Shown here: positions 46,147 to 58,606 of the stretch, piece after piece
How the letters are laid out: each line of letters opens with the position of its first letter
Numbering within the stretch: the first letter of the stretch is position 1
Assembly: GCF_004664715.2 (NCBI RefSeq)
Contig: NC_051068.1
Location: 47,922,953-47,986,952, forward strand
Reading direction: 5' to 3'
Source: Peromyscus leucopus
Lineage: Eukaryota > Chordata > Mammalia > Rodentia > Cricetidae
Length of the DNA: 64,000 bases
Notes under the pieces: model-generated
Told to the model about the DNA's origin: nothing
Seen by the model: the letters and a program-made list of their open reading frames with translations, nothing else
Database searches by the model: none
Position numbers and translations under genes: made by a program

Positions 46147-49100
46147 CTAAGAGGAAGGGGCAGATCAGACTAAAATCATCGCATCTCATTGGATTCTTGG
46201 TATGAGGAACTAGGTGGCATCATGAATTGAAATGATTATGGTTAAGGTGTGGCATGTATGCCTGAGTACATACACGGAGGTGAATACCAATGCTCTCTTT
46301 TGTACATGTTATATTTGATAATCGTGCTTAAATATTTAAAAGGAAATGTCAAGGATGTGGTTGTACATGTAGATCAGGAGCTCAGGGTAAAGACTGGCTG
46401 GCCCTCTGTGTTTGGAAATATTTGGAGAGAAGAAATGGTAGACAGTCAAGAGTTGAGGCAGTACTACCTCTGGAGGAGGCATGAATGGAGCACACTCTGG
46501 TGCTGTGACCATTTTGCACCAGAATTTGGTTTAGAATTTGCGTTGTGATCCTGCAGCTTTTACAGTGGTAAAAGGAGGCCCTTTAGCTACATGATCGACA
46601 TAGTTTAGGAAAGTCTTAAGGACAAATTTTGGGCTAAGTTTTTAACATGGCATTTCCCCTGTATCTACTGAGAGTGAGGAAGTTGTGCTTTAAGGCAATA
46701 ATTCTCCAATTTTCAAAGTCAAGGTCATACAGGAATGTTAAAGGACCCTCCTATCCCCTTACCTTTTCAACTATTACTTTTCAAAGAACAACCTTGTGAA
46801 CGTAATCACTGAAGAAAAAACATATAGACTGTAGCAAATCTGTTGCTGACAAAAATAAGTGAAATATTTGCTTACTTTAATAGTATTTCATTAAATAAGT
46901 CCTTTTACACTTAAAAATAACTAAATATCTTGGTTACGTTAGTTAGTCTGAAAAATTGCCCAGAAGATAAATTTATGCTATCAAGCTCTAGTAATTAATG
47001 GCAATTAGAAAAATGTACATGATATATAAAACCTCTGCTGGTAGTGCAGGGCCCGTGGAGGGGTAGGCTGCTTTCTGGATGCTAGCTTCTAGGATCATGT
47101 CCACCCTTCCTTCCAGTTGTCTACAGTGCATCATGTTCTTCCAAATGACTCTGGGTTTGGGGTTCTCCTCCTTTTCTCTATGGAAAGGGCTGAAAGGATC
47201 ACATACTTAGTGTTTAGGAGTTGTGACATTAACACCCTTCTACTGAATAAGTAGTATTTATCTGGTCCTGTTTATGGGGAAATATTTGTAGCTTCATTTT
47301 TGGTGACTAGAAAAATAACCTTGAATTATGCATAAGTTCCCAAATGAAGTCCTACATAGAAATACTAAAGTGGACTTCTAGAATGTGACATGGACCCAAA
47401 GCCAAGCTGAGGGTCCCAGTCCTACCTCCTGGCTGAGTATTTCACTGTGTCTCAGTCCAGATTGCGGGTGACTCTCGGGTCTTTCCTGGCAGTGCAGATG
47501 TTCTATTTTGATGGTATGGAAGACAGAAGTGGAGGTTGACAGGAGAGGGAGGACTTCTAACAGGCTTGCAGAATGCTGGGAGGGAGAGGGGAAAGGGGAG
47601 GAGGAAGAACGAGGGTGCGAAGAAAGAACACCCCCCCACGCACACACACATCCACCCTTCCCTCCCACACTTGGGTGAGAATACTTGAGAATCATCATTA
47701 GCACCAGGTTGTTATGGCGGGAAAGACAAGATGCCCTCACGGACACTGCTAATTGGGAAGAGCTGTTTCCAGATGCAATGTCTCTCTGTTGTCTGTTCTC
47801 AACATTGCCTGAACTGTGCTTGACAGAATTCATTTATGAGAACGCTGTCCAGCTGGTACCTCTCTAAGTTTGGGGATGAAGCACACTGCTTGAGGTGGTA
47901 TGGAGCTGTGTGAAAAAATAAAATTTAAGTGAACTGAAGAGTGTCAGAGGGCAACAGGAGAGGGAGACACAGATATAGAAATGAGAATTCTGGGCTTCTT
48001 CAGCAATCTGCTTCTCTTGCCAACTCCAGTTACCAGCAGGCCTTCTGTGTTTTATATAATTTTCCTTTCTGGCGTTCTTGGAAGAATGAAACATTCCCAT
48101 TCACCCTAGCACAAAGTGAGGTGGACAGTGCCGTGTTGTGTAAGTTTATTGAGGACTTGGCAAGTAGAGATTTTCGAGTTTTGTCCAAATCTTTACTCAG
48201 CAGAGGGAGGCCCAGAGCTGAGTCGACTGTTTGTATTGAAAAAGTGTGAGCAGAATTTCTCTGTGTAGCAAAGTGGTAAATTACTCTTTCCTTCTGAGGG
48301 GACGTTAGCAAAGACAAAATGGAATCCGCCAGAGTGGTGGTGGGAGTAGGCCTGTGATTGAATACCACAGCCGAGTGACCAGAGTATTCAAAGGCAGGAA
48401 GTTCCAAATCACACACGCGGGGATTGGAAGAGAGAGTGGAGCACCTGGAACTTGTGACCTTGTGAGGGGAAGATGCATTTATTGTAAGAGGCCTGCACCC
48501 TCTCTGAACACTTCCTGTCTTCCTAAAGCCTCGTAGAGACCATCAATCACAGCACAGCACGGCACTGTCCCTGAGTTCTGTGCTTTTGTGAAGCAATAAG
48601 GGTTAAGAACTCCCCCAATCCTTTTGTGCTTTGGGGAAGAGATTGCCACAAAGAAAACCGTGCTTATTGCGAGATAAGCCCCTCTTCACCCTCCCCTTAC
48701 CTCCCACAGGGCTCATATGATTTCTTATTTATTTGCTCCTATAAAGCCTGAGGCCTTCTTCCTTTTCTTTGAGATCTTTCTCACTAATGAATGCGATCCC
48801 TATAGAAATAGCATATAATCATGTCCTTAATTACCCTGTGCATTTTTGTCTATCATATCTTTGGTGCTGTGACTTGGATTGTGTTGGTCCTTTGGGTGGG
48901 TCTCACTGACTGCACACAGATAGTAAGTTCTCTCAGAGCTCTCTGTGTTCCAGCCTGGCTGTAAAGGGACCCAGTGGTGAGTCCAATTTTGGGTACTATG
49001 CTGTGGGCCCTGGTACACCTGAAGGATGATACAGATTTAATGCTGATGTTTGCTGAGTTCTCTCTTCCTTTTTGGTGCCAGCTTTTTTGGTCTAATGGTC

Positions 49101-49437
49101 TGAATACTTAGAGAGCTCTGTCAAGATTCATAGTTTATAGAACTCCTATCCCTGTTCGGTAAAAGACAGAGGAAACGGATTGATTAGTATTTTTATTTAC
49201 AGAATTATGTACTCTACTCTGAACTCAAGTGAAATTTGTATCCATTAGGAAGACTATACCCTTTCTTTTTGGTAGGATTTGTATTTTGTTTGGGCTCAAC
49301 CCATGATTAAGAATTAAAATCAAAATTGCAAGCTTTTGCTGTGTTGCTTTCATACGTTTGTATATGTGAGTTTCAGGAAAGCTTTTTGCCTTTTGCTGTG
49401 ATAATTTGTAATGCTTTTCTCTCTGTGGGGGTACCCA
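46145..49437. other. Mostly unique sequence
   Basis: No gene is supported. Two overlapping opposite-strand frames (47378-47833 and 48030-48416) lack recognisable domains. The possible LTR at 48480-48960 is listed separately. Confidence 0.4.
48480..48960 (+). mobile_element. Possible ERV LTR remnant
   Basis: The layout is LTR-like: 'tgtaagaggcctgcaccctc' at 48483, a promoter-like 'gctcctataaagcctgaggc' near 48735, then a T/C-rich segment. No TSD or recognised consensus supports it, so the call is weak. Confidence 0.3.
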
Positions 49438-49640
49438 GTTGGATGGAAAAATATTTACCTGGCCTTGAACTCACTATATAACCGAGAATGACTTTGAACT
49501 ACTGATCCTTTCTTTGGCCTCTGCTTCTAGGGTGTTGGGCTCATAGTCTTGTACCATTACACCTGGTTTTATGGTGACTGGGGGTTGACTTGGTGCTTCT
49601 GTGTTCTGGGAAAGCATTCTGAGCTACATCCCCAGAAGAG
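49438..49640 (-). mobile_element. B4-type SINE (antisense)
   Basis: The reversed B1-like half ('cctggccttgaactcactat', 'gggtgttgggctcatagtct') joins a reversed ID-like half ('ggttgacttggtgcttctgt', 'gagctacatccccagaag'). Confidence 0.75.
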
Positions 49641-50702
49641 TTTTATGCTGATTGGCTTCGAGTACTTATATAAATTGAATATTTATAAAGTTCCCATAAG
49701 TTAGGGGAAATGAATTGAACATTCCTAATATGAAAAAATGGCACTTTCGCTCTTTTTTTAAACAATGGGACCTAATCCAAAAATTTTTTTCAGTAATTTA
49801 AGTTCAGGCAATCTCAGTAAACTTTTGGCAAACAGAGCTTAGATAAATCCCTTTCTTGATGGTCTTGATGTATTCTTAACTGGATTCTTGGTACAGTCAA
49901 AGCCTTAGAATTAGAATGCATTATATGGAAAGACTTTTGTCTTTGGAGAATCATATTCATTTTTATACATTAGTTTTCTATGATGCAGAAATACTCAAAC
50001 TTCATTGTCAATTTCACCATTCTCTCAATTAACTCTTTCATCAGATCTTCCTCTTTTGAAAAATGTCAGTAATATATCAACCGCAACTATATTCAACATT
50101 TTTTCAGCTGCAGAGAGTTTTCATTTTACTTTCCCCAGAGCACTCACAATGGACTACAGGAAGGAGCTCTTTGTTTTCAATGAATAAGGGCTGTTTTGTA
50201 AGGCCGAGCACCACATACTTTTTGGTGTACATATCTGATAACATTGTGTAAATACCTTTGAGACTGTAGCAGGGAATTTGTACATTTTCACTGAGAAGCC
50301 GATGGGTTTGTGAGATAGTTAACTCAAGATGAGCAGAATGAAAATTAACTGCATAAGACTATGTGAGCCTGAAGGATTGCTGATGCTTTGAACTATTATT
50401 TATGGTCTAATGTTATTTTTTCCTAGATACGTGAAAAACACTCCCTCCATTTCTCAAGTCACTAAAAACCTTCTCAAGTCACTAAAAACCATTTAATAGT
50501 AACCTGAAAACATTTATAAATACTATCTTTTCCTTTCTTCCTGACAAAAACTAATTTCAGGGTGAAATTATTTGCATAGATTTCACAAGAATGCGTTCTT
50601 TTTCATGAAGACAGACTTGAAATCATTACTTTTGTAACAAAGGCCTCATCTGGAATGCTGTATTTACTAACAATGCTCAGTAAAGTGATCTGAATACTTT
50701 CT
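49641..50702. other. Unique AT-rich sequence
   Basis: No element recognised except the 20-bp tandem duplication at 50451. Confidence 0.4.
50451..50490 (+). repeat. Perfect 20-bp tandem duplication
   Basis: The unit 'ttctcaagtcactaaaaacc' occurs twice with no mismatch, at 50451-50470 and 50471-50490. Confidence 0.98.
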
Positions 50703-50820
50703 TTTGCTGTTTTGAGGCAGTGGCTGAATATACAGCCAAGGCTACCCTGGAACTCAGATTTTCCTGCTTCTGCTTCTCGAGTGTGTATAGGCCTTTAGCA
50801 CTAGACTCTACATGGTTAGG
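50703..50820 (-). mobile_element. Old B1 SINE (antisense), partial
   Basis: 'tgttttgaggcagtggctga', 'ccaaggctaccctggaactc' and 'ttctgcttctcgagtgtgta' follow the reversed B1 with heavy divergence. Confidence 0.62.
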
Positions 50821-52054
50821 TAGATTTAATGAATTTGGCTGATCCTATGAAGCAGAATCTTAGATATTACAGTGATTACTCTTTGCAAAACCAATGTGGT
50901 CCCTGTTAGTCAGTGGTTAAGGAAGTCTTGGTTTTTAGTTGGCCCAGTGACTAGCAAAGGATAAACTCATCAAGTTTGAAATGCATGTTCTTAGCTGATG
51001 TGTAGCTCTATTTCTAGGAGGAAAAATTAATAACCACAACAAGAGGTGATGACTCCTTTTAAGGCTATCTCATAATAGGTAAAATCAGCCAATAAGAAAA
51101 CCAAAGATTCCTAAGTCATCAGCGCAGTGCAATGTATCACAGAAATTTAAATCTCACAAGCCAGAAGAAATTTCACATGTTGTCATTTTGGCAACTGTGG
51201 TCTCTATAGAGTTCTCGAAAGTAAGGTAGTTAACTCTGTAATTTTTGAGTGAAGATGAGTATTTTTATTTTAGTTTTCCTATGGCCTTGAAAACAAGCAT
51301 GAGAAATTGGCCTTTGTAGTATGATATTAAAAATAGTTTAAACAATTCTCCGCACATGTAAAATTATATTGTATCCAAAATACTTTATCATCTTGGCTCC
51401 ATATATATATGTTACTATCTAAATGCGGATTTTTTTCCCCAGTTAGACCTTGCCCTACATAATTATCCAGCCATGGAGCAAGCTGCATAACTGTACTCAT
51501 CGCCAGGATGACTTCCTATTGGAGATCATGAGACTGAATTGACAGGCCAGGTTGAGCCTTCCCAGCACAGACTACACCTCTGAATTCACAGCATACTGTT
51601 TCCCAGGAGATGACTGAATTACAGAGGCATTATACTGCAGCTGTTCCTTCTGGTGTCCCACTGCCTGTGGACCTGAGAAATTCACTCTGAGCTGCACTGA
51701 GACCTTAACCTTGATGCAAAACATTTCCTGGCATCAAGATTCCAAGGTTTTCAGGAAGAATGCTCTGAACAAATCTGGTGAACAGAAATGAAAGTTTGAG
51801 GCATATAAATCCTTCATCATAATTTTGAAATTTCTGCCCTAGTGAATGACCCACATGCCCCCCCTCCAACTTCAAATAGAGTAGAAAATAGTGAATCCCA
51901 TGGTAACACTTGCTACTAAGAGGGAATTGAATTGCAATATGCCCAGAGAGAAAAATAGAGCAGATATACTTAATTTTTGTGGCTCAATGAGATGAAAAAA
52001 ATATATTTAATTATATATTAGAAAGCAACTTCACTTCTTCTTATACACAAAGAT

Positions 52055-52104
<50 letters not shown>

Positions 52105-53034
52105 ATAGATACATAGGTAAGGTCAACTGAAATGCATCTGGGGTAATAGGAGTTAATTTTTTAAAAACTCTGTTATGATCTTCAAGATATATGATCACAA
52201 ACAACTGAAAGTTCTATTTATACATCTTTATTTCTGAATTTAGAAATAATGGTTTATTTGATTTAAAAAATCTTTACTTGCTTGGCATCATGTACATAAA
52301 ATTTAAAGAATACAAATTTACTCATTTTCTTACCAGTTTAAGAGTCCCATTGCACAACCTCAGCAGTTACACAATACTGTTATTCTAAGTAAAATTTCAA
52401 TAGCTCATCCACATTGCAAATTACACAAAATTAAAGCACAAAGGAAAAAACATAACTATGGGGCATTTGCTTTCTTGTGATAATTTGACAAAGTCACCTA
52501 GAAAAAGAAAAAGCGAAATCAGTGATTACAACTCTTATTGTCATTTGTTACAAATTCAACCATTTACCCATTATTTAAAAAAAATCTCTGTGCTGCAAAA
52601 CAGACTGTTGGACTCTGCTAGGTCACTAGAAAAATTCTGGAGATACAAACAATTTTACAAAGTTGGATGCCTGTAGCATAACATTTATGGTCTATAAACT
52701 AATCTATCCATTCAGGATGTAGTCATCAAACACTGCCTTCTGTGGTTATTTCAGATTTCCACAAACTTTCAAGCCCTTTACTTAGCAACCAGCTTGGTGG
52801 TTTTGAACAGTCATGTGATCCCTGGGGCCTGTAAGGGGAAAGGTGAGCAAACTTGGTACAGCCATTTTCCTGTCCCTTTTCTGGGTTGTCCGCTAAGGAC
52901 CTGACCCCACATTTACGGTGAACCTTCTGATTTTCTGTCTCCTTCTTTTGTATTTGTAGTAGGACCATAACAACATCCCGTAACACCATAGATCTGGCTT
53001 CCTTCTCTACGTCGGAGACTTATGCATTTTTGCT
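50821..53034. other. Unique sequence
   Basis: No gene recognised. The stretch near 51430-51800 has a pyrimidine-rich acceptor-like start ('ggatttttttccccag') but no paired donor that I can defend. The 87-codon minus-strand frame at 52726-52989 has no domain I know. Confidence 0.4.
52056..52102. repeat. (GT)n microsatellite
   Basis: About 47 bp of pure GT. Confidence 0.97.
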
Positions 53035-53360
53035 TTTCCTGTATTACTTGGCAATGCCTATGACCTCTAGGATGTTTAATGTTGTTCCTGAATTTAATGC
53101 AGCCTCTTTTAATATTTCATTATTAAATATGATGCTTTCTCTAAGCTAATTTTCTTCTACCTTATTTATGCTTATTTGATTTTTCCTTTATCTGTTGTTT
53201 TTCTAATTGAATTCTGCCTAGTACATAAACTTTTTTCTTTCTTCCTTCCTATTAAATGAATTTTAGTCTACTTATTTCCCTCAATATTCTTTATCTATAA
53301 CCTACAGGTTTTGATATAAAATAGTTTCATTGCTATTCATTTAAAAACTCTTAATTTGAT
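53035..53360 (-). mobile_element. Possible ancient L1 ORF2 fragment (antisense)
   Basis: 'gatgtttaatgttgttcctg' and 'cattattaaatatgatgctt' resemble reversed L1 ORF2 phrases. Very diverged, T-rich, and uncertain. Confidence 0.35.
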
Positions 53361-53539
53361 TTAGAATGGTTTTCTAATTTCCTAGTACATAGATACCTTT
53401 GTAGGAAGGAAGATGAGTCATATTTTGGCATGAATATTGATATAGCTTGGTGACTAAAACTTGTGTGTAGACATGTATCCAACTTTTTGAAAACTATGTG
53501 TAAGGGAGAATAAGATTTTTCTCTATTTATTTTGCTCAG

Positions 53540-54033
53540 ATTTTGGGTGAGATTGAAGCAAAAGAGTAGAGCGAGAGTGAGGTCGAAGAGAACCTTGTAC
53601 AAAGCCTGCAAAATTAGCCTGTGGAAGAAACTAGTCTGCAGAAAATGGCTGAAAACCCCCAGCTGAGGCCTGCTAAATCTTGCCACTGGTGACCTGTGAT
53701 CCATTATAATACTAAGAAATGCACCCCTGGGTACAGATTTAAGCTGATAATGAGACACACGGTACATGAAGTTGGGTGTAGAATTCCATGCAGTAGAGCA
53801 GAGAAAGCCTACATTACACAAATGACCTTCAAAACTCACATTAAGTGACACAAAAGCCCCCATCCTTTACAAAGTACATCCCATTGAGCAGCCCAACGTT
53901 CTCTTTGCTTCAGCAACCCCCTCCTCTTTAATAATAAACTGCCCCTGCTTCTGATACTACCCATGTCACTGTTTAATCCCTTTTTCTAAGACACAAGACC
54001 CTGTAACTGAGGGTGACCATCAAACTCTGACAC
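53540..54033 (+). mobile_element. Possible ERV LTR
   Basis: 'tttaataataaactgcccct' could be a polyadenylation region, followed by 'tctaagacacaagaccctgt' and an end 'aaactctgaca'. This arrangement is LTR-like. No TSD or second copy in the window confirms it. It overlaps the window's longest minus-strand open frame. Confidence 0.35.
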
Positions 54034-54603
54034 CCACTAACATCAGGACTGTCTGTAACCAAGACAGAATACCAAGAGAAAGACAAGTTTACTAGGTGTA
54101 GCTGCCATATTTCAGGTGTATGTAGCATCCTTCAGCTCATAGCTAAGAAAGAACCCTGCAGTGGAACCCAGTCACGGAGAGATGGCCAGAGAAGATTAAG
54201 AATGAAAGAGAATAGCCCTCTACTTAGATGGAGTCAGTCAGTGCCCCCTCTTTTACTAGTGAACCAACAACAGTCTCAGAGTAGGTGGGATTTCTACCAA
54301 ACCTAATGTTTTCCTCTTTCATAAATGGGAGATCTTGAAGCCTTCATCTTTTTCCTTGGTCTGTATCTAAATAAAAATCTGTTTCTGAGCAGAGACTGTA
54401 GGCAGCCTGGGCCCAAGCTTCTTTCTTCCTAGGAAGTAATCTGTTAACACGTTTTACAGTTTAACTTAGATACATTGTGGCCTTTGGCTCATGCTTTCTG
54501 TAACTTTTAATGGCCATTCTCAGTCATTACATTCATTTTCCTTTACCAATTTTTGCTTCTGAATTTCTTTGGGATGCAGGACACCAAGGAACGGAGTTTA
54601 TGG

Positions 54604-54796
54604 CAATGGTTCTCAACCTGTGGGTTGTAACGCCTTTGGCAAATGTCTGTCTCCAAAAATATTTACATTACATGTCATAACAATATCAAAATTATGGTTA
54701 TGAAATAGCAGTGAAAATAATTTCATGATTGAGGGTCACCATACCATAAGGAACTGTATTAAAGGGCTGCAGCACTAGGGAGGTTAAGAACCACTG
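54604..54796. mobile_element. URR1-type hAT DNA transposon with perfect TSD
   Basis: Terminal inverted repeats 'caatggttctcaacct' and 'aggttaagaaccactg' bound a 193-bp non-autonomous element with 'atatttacattacatgtcat' and 'aggaactgtattaaaggg' inside. A perfect 8-bp TSD 'gtttatgg' flanks it (54596-54603 and 54797-54804). Sequence, TIRs and 8-bp TSD all fit the rodent URR1 (hAT-Charlie) family. Confidence 0.93.
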
Positions 54797-54950
54797 GTTT
54801 ATGGTGTTAAGTTCCTGCCAGCATCCTGAGGTGAAGGTTATCTTGACACGGACTGTGTTTTCCATCAGTAACAAAAAAATTGCACACCTCAACCTTTTCC
54901 ATGAAATCCCAAAATTCCTGTCAGCCTGTAGAAGACAGATCTTAGATAAC

Positions 54951-55294
54951 TGTCTTAGTTAGTATTTCTATCCTATGAAGAGACACCATGACCATGGCAA
55001 CTCTTATAAAGGAAGGCATTTAATTAGGGCTTGCCTACAGTTTCAGGGGTTTAGTCCATTGTCATCATGATGGGGAAGCCTGATGGCACACAGGCAGACA
55101 TGGTGCTGGAGAACTAGCTGAGAGTTCTACATCTGGATTGACAGCAGCAGGAAGAGAGTGATACTGGGCTTGGTTTAAACACTTGAATCCTCAAAGCTCA
55201 TTCCCAATGACACACCTCCTCCAACAAGGCCACACTTCCCAATTGTGTCACTACCTATGAGCCTATGGGGGCCATTTGCATTCAAATCACCACA
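54951..55294 (-). mobile_element. Solo LTR 'B' (MaLR-like), reversed copy
   Basis: It begins 'tgtcttagttagtatttcta' and ends 'tcaaatcaccaca', the reverse of the element at 32848-33159. Landmarks are 'aagagacaccatgaccatgg', 'gacatggtgctggagaacta' and 'cctccaacaaggccacactt'. No clear TSD is visible. Confidence 0.72.
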
Positions 55295-55770
55295 ATTGCT
55301 AACCTCATTGTTCCTTGAAGCATGGCCACACTGATTCAAACTCCCTTCTGACCTCTCTCCATTACTAGTTTTGATGTGTTGGAACAGATGGCTCATTCTG
55401 ATCTGCTGAAACTTCTGAAGCTAGAGGTCTTTAAGCCTAAGACTCTTGGAAGTATGAACACTAGCTAGATCTGCTTGCATATGGTCCTGTCACCTCGACA
55501 AAGAGACAAACAGGCATTCCAGGTAAGCTAGGCAGAACAGAGAAGGTTGGAAAGGATGCACCCAGCTTTTCTTTCCTCCCGAGTTGGAGACAGTTTGACA
55601 ACTGCCATTTTTCTCAGGTTACATGTTACCAATTGATTCCCTCCTTCCCTGACTCCTCTTGAGCATCCTTCAAACAAGACACCTTACTTTGTCTTATTTT
55701 GAGTAGCTGGAAATTTGCTTCAGACACCTACCATGCTCTTGGTATTAATAAACCTCTTATCTAAAGGACA

Positions 55771-55826
<56 letters not shown>

Positions 55827-56359
55827 GTCCCACCTCACCTCTAGAAAATCTAACAGTCTTTCTGTAGTTTATATTCACTTCTGTGTCATGCATCCTGTCT
55901 TTCATTTCCCAAAGGAGCTCCCAGGTACAAACTGTTTACTCAGTGCTCCAGCCAGTGGGCTTCCCAAGTCTTTCTTTTCTATTGTTGCTGGGGCATCACT
56001 GTAGCCTCCTCCTGGTCCAGGACCTGGTGATCTCTGTTGAATGAGTTTAGAGAGCACATAGGCGACAGAGTTTGTTATTGATTGACATGTCTCTACTCTC
56101 AAGGCTAGAAACGACATTGTGTAGGAAGACACTGTCGTGGAGTGAGAGTAGACAATGTAGATTGTGTCAGTCTACGTACTTAGGTATGCTTTTTACCATT
56201 TCTTAAAGTTTCTTGGGGAGACAGCTTTTCTAGGGATGTATTTTTTCTGTCTAGGTCATTGTCTGACTTAATTGAGCTAATTTCTTACGGGTGGAGACAG
56301 AGATAAGCCTTTTCTTTCTTTCTAAAATTTTTATTTTTGCCAGTTAGCCTCAAGCTAGA
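55295..56359. other. Unique sequence with a CT array
   Basis: Apart from the CT microsatellite at 55773-55826, nothing is recognised. Confidence 0.4.
55773..55826. repeat. (CT)n microsatellite
   Basis: About 54 bp of CT with one TT interruption near the right end. Confidence 0.96.
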
Positions 56360-56560
56360 TAGTAATACTTTTTAATTTAAATTTATTTTGAAAATTTCAT
56401 ACATAAATATTATATTTACATCATTCCATACTCTGTGCCCCCTACAACTCCTTCTATGTCCCCCACAAATCCTTCTCAAATTAATTACCTCTTTTTCTTT
56501 AGTTATTATTGCTACGTTTTCATATATATACAAATACATCCTGCTGATTCCATAATATTA
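56360..56560 (-). mobile_element. L1 LINE 3' end fragment (antisense)
   Basis: 'ttttgaaaatttcatacata', 'acaactccttctatgtcccc' and 'acaaatacatcctgctgatt' follow the reversed L1 3' terminus, as in the longer copy at 11352. Confidence 0.68.
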
Positions 56561-57123
56561 TGAACTTTGGAGGAGTTTAGAAAGTTCTGTGTCCATTTAT
56601 CACCAGAGGTACAGCTTATATCCAATTCTCTTGACCATATTATGTAATTGAGTAGATTAAAAAGAGTTAAATAAGAAAGAACAGAAATACAATCTATAAA
56701 ACAACCATCCTGTGCTTGGAGGAAACGGCCTTTCTTTAATGGGTCCTAACTAAGCCCTGCCACCTTACCTTCCTCTGCTGGGTAGTCTATTCTGTAGCAG
56801 TCTTTCACACATTCTAAATCTCAATCATGGGCAGCCCTTTACAATTTCCTTTTCTTCCACACAGTATTTTAAATTTTAAGAAAGGGCAATTTTAACATTT
56901 TCACCGTCCTTGAAATGGGTGTGTTAACATGGACACAGGAAGGGAAGCTGAAGGTGTTTCTAACAGTATCTGTCTGGCACCATCTTGGTCTCAAGTTACA
57001 CTCACATTTTGGAGTAAAGCTTTACAGTTGTTCATCCATTCTAAGAATATATATCATTTTTATAGGCCCCACTGTAGAGAGAAGTGATTTCATTTTCATA
57101 AAGTTTAAAATAATACTGAAGTG
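56561..57123. other. Unique sequence
   Basis: Nothing recognised. Confidence 0.4.
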
Positions 57124-57257
57124 ACTGGGCCTTTGATGCTAGCACTTGAGAGGCAGAGGCAGGTGGATTTCTGTGAGTTCCAGGCTTGCCTGGTCTACAT
57201 AGCAAAGTCCAGGCCAGCTGGGACTACACAGTGAAATCCTGTCTTGAAACCCAACTT
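57124..57257 (+). mobile_element. B1 SINE
   Basis: 'ctttgatgctagcacttgag', 'gcaggtggatttctgtgagt', 'gcctggtctacatagcaaag' and 'gggactacacagtgaaatcc' show the B1 body. Its tail has evolved into a pentanucleotide array. Confidence 0.88.
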
Positions 57258-57308
57258 GAACCAAACCAAATCAAACCAAACCAAACTAAACTAAACTAAA
57301 CCAAACCA
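57258..57308 (+). repeat. (AAACC/AAACT)n array in a B1 tail
   Basis: Pentanucleotide units replace the poly(A) tail of the B1. Looser C/A-rich sequence continues to about 57368. Confidence 0.9.
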
Positions 57309-57915
57309 CACCCCCGACAACCTGAACAAACAAACTAATAAACAGTCCCCAAACAAAACAAACAAAGGAATATGGAAGTGAATGGAGACAGGAGATGTTT
57401 GGGATGTCTCAGTCAGTGCAGTCCCAGACTGGAACATCCAACATCTATGGTCCTACAGACAGTCCCAGGGCACTCTGAAGTCCCTGCTGCATGGTGTTGC
57501 TCTTTATGAAAGGAAGTGAAGTAGCCTCTGCCTCCCTGCTTCCCAATGCCTTGCTCTTCTGCAGACAGCAATAGGGAGAGGAGGAAGAGGCAAGGTCAGA
57601 CCTTCGGGAAGCCTGATAAACTCTCTGCTATCCTTCTTTAAAACAGGAGCTTTCTTTGCTGAGTGTATCTTTAGCTGCTCAGTTTCCATGATAGCTAAAG
57701 TTTCAATGTCACTGGATTTCTAGCCTTCAATTGTCATGTTCTCCTTAAATCACACTTCTTGGTGCCAGGAGTGAGGCTGGAGGATAGACATAGAGCATGT
57801 AAGACCCCACAGGGTCCGGCTTTCAGGTCCAAGTGGTACTTAGGATTAGCAGAAGAGGACCAGGAGAGCACAGAAGGGAGCTCAGAAATTGGGACACAAA
57901 TTCAAGAGACAATAT
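57309..57915. other. Unique sequence
   Basis: Nothing recognised beyond decayed A/C-rich sequence at the left. Confidence 0.4.
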
Positions 57916-58314
57916 TGTTGTGGGATGTTCTGTATGTTAAATGTGTTGTTCTGATTGGTTAATAAATAAAACACTGATTGGCCAGTAGCCAGGCAGGAAG
58001 TATAAGTGGGACAAGCAGAGAGGAGAATTCCGGGAAGTGGAAGGCCAAGAGAGAGACACTGCCAGCCGCCGCCATGACAAGGGAGCTGTAAGGTACTGGT
58101 AGGCCACGAGCCACGTGGCCAAGTATAGATTAATAGAAATGGGTTAATTTAAGGTAGAAGTAGATAACAAGAAGCCTGCCACAGCCATACAGTTTGTAAG
58201 CAATATAAGTCTCTGTGTGTTTACTTGGTTGGGTCTGAGTGGCTGTGGGACTGGTGGGTGAGAGAGATTTGTCCTGACTGTGAGCCAGGCAGGGCCAGAA
58301 AAACTCCAGCTACA
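57916..58314 (+). mobile_element. Solo ERV LTR (sense)
   Basis: This 399-bp LTR begins 'tgttgtgggatgttctgtat' and ends 'aactccagctaca'. It contains 'aacactgattggccagtagc' (a CCAAT-type promoter motif reversed as ATTGG) and 'agtctctgtgtgtttacttg' near the 3' end. It is the same family as the antisense LTR at 374-1244. No internal retroviral genes flank it. The TSD is not obvious. Confidence 0.8.
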
Positions 58315-58429
58315 CAGCCTCATCCAGATAATATGACTGGGAAAAGCAGACAAGTTGGATACAGTAGTGCAGACATCTTTGATTCCTCAGCAAATTTCTT
58401 CTCTGTCAGGAGCTTTTAATGTGTTTCTT

Positions 58430-58592
58430 TTTTTTTTTTTTTAAAGATTTATTTATTTATTATGTATACAGAGGAGGGCGCCAGATCTCATTACAGATGG
58501 TAGTGAGCCACCATGTGGTTGCTGGGAATTGAACTCAGGACCTCTGGAAGAGCAGCCAGTGCTCTTAACCTCTGAGCCATCTCTCCAGCCCC
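58430..58592 (-). mobile_element. B2 SINE (antisense), young, with long TSD
   Basis: It has a T-rich left end, then 'aaagatttatttatttatta', 'ccaccatgtggttgctggga', 'gacctctggaagagcagcca' and 'gagccatctctccagcccc'. A perfect 14-bp TSD 'ttaatgtgtttctt' flanks it (58416-58429 and 58593-58606). The near-consensus body and TSD mark a recent insertion. Confidence 0.96.
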
Positions 58593-58606
58593 TTAATGTG
58601 TTTCTT

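Noticed and set aside
52726..52989. 87-codon minus-strand frame that could be a processed pseudogene
   Set aside because: No parent gene recognised, no poly(A) remnant or TSD seen.
53351..53863. Longest minus-strand open frame (170 codons)
   Set aside because: No recognisable domain, no splice or promoter context, and it overlaps a possible LTR. It is within what chance allows in 64 kb.
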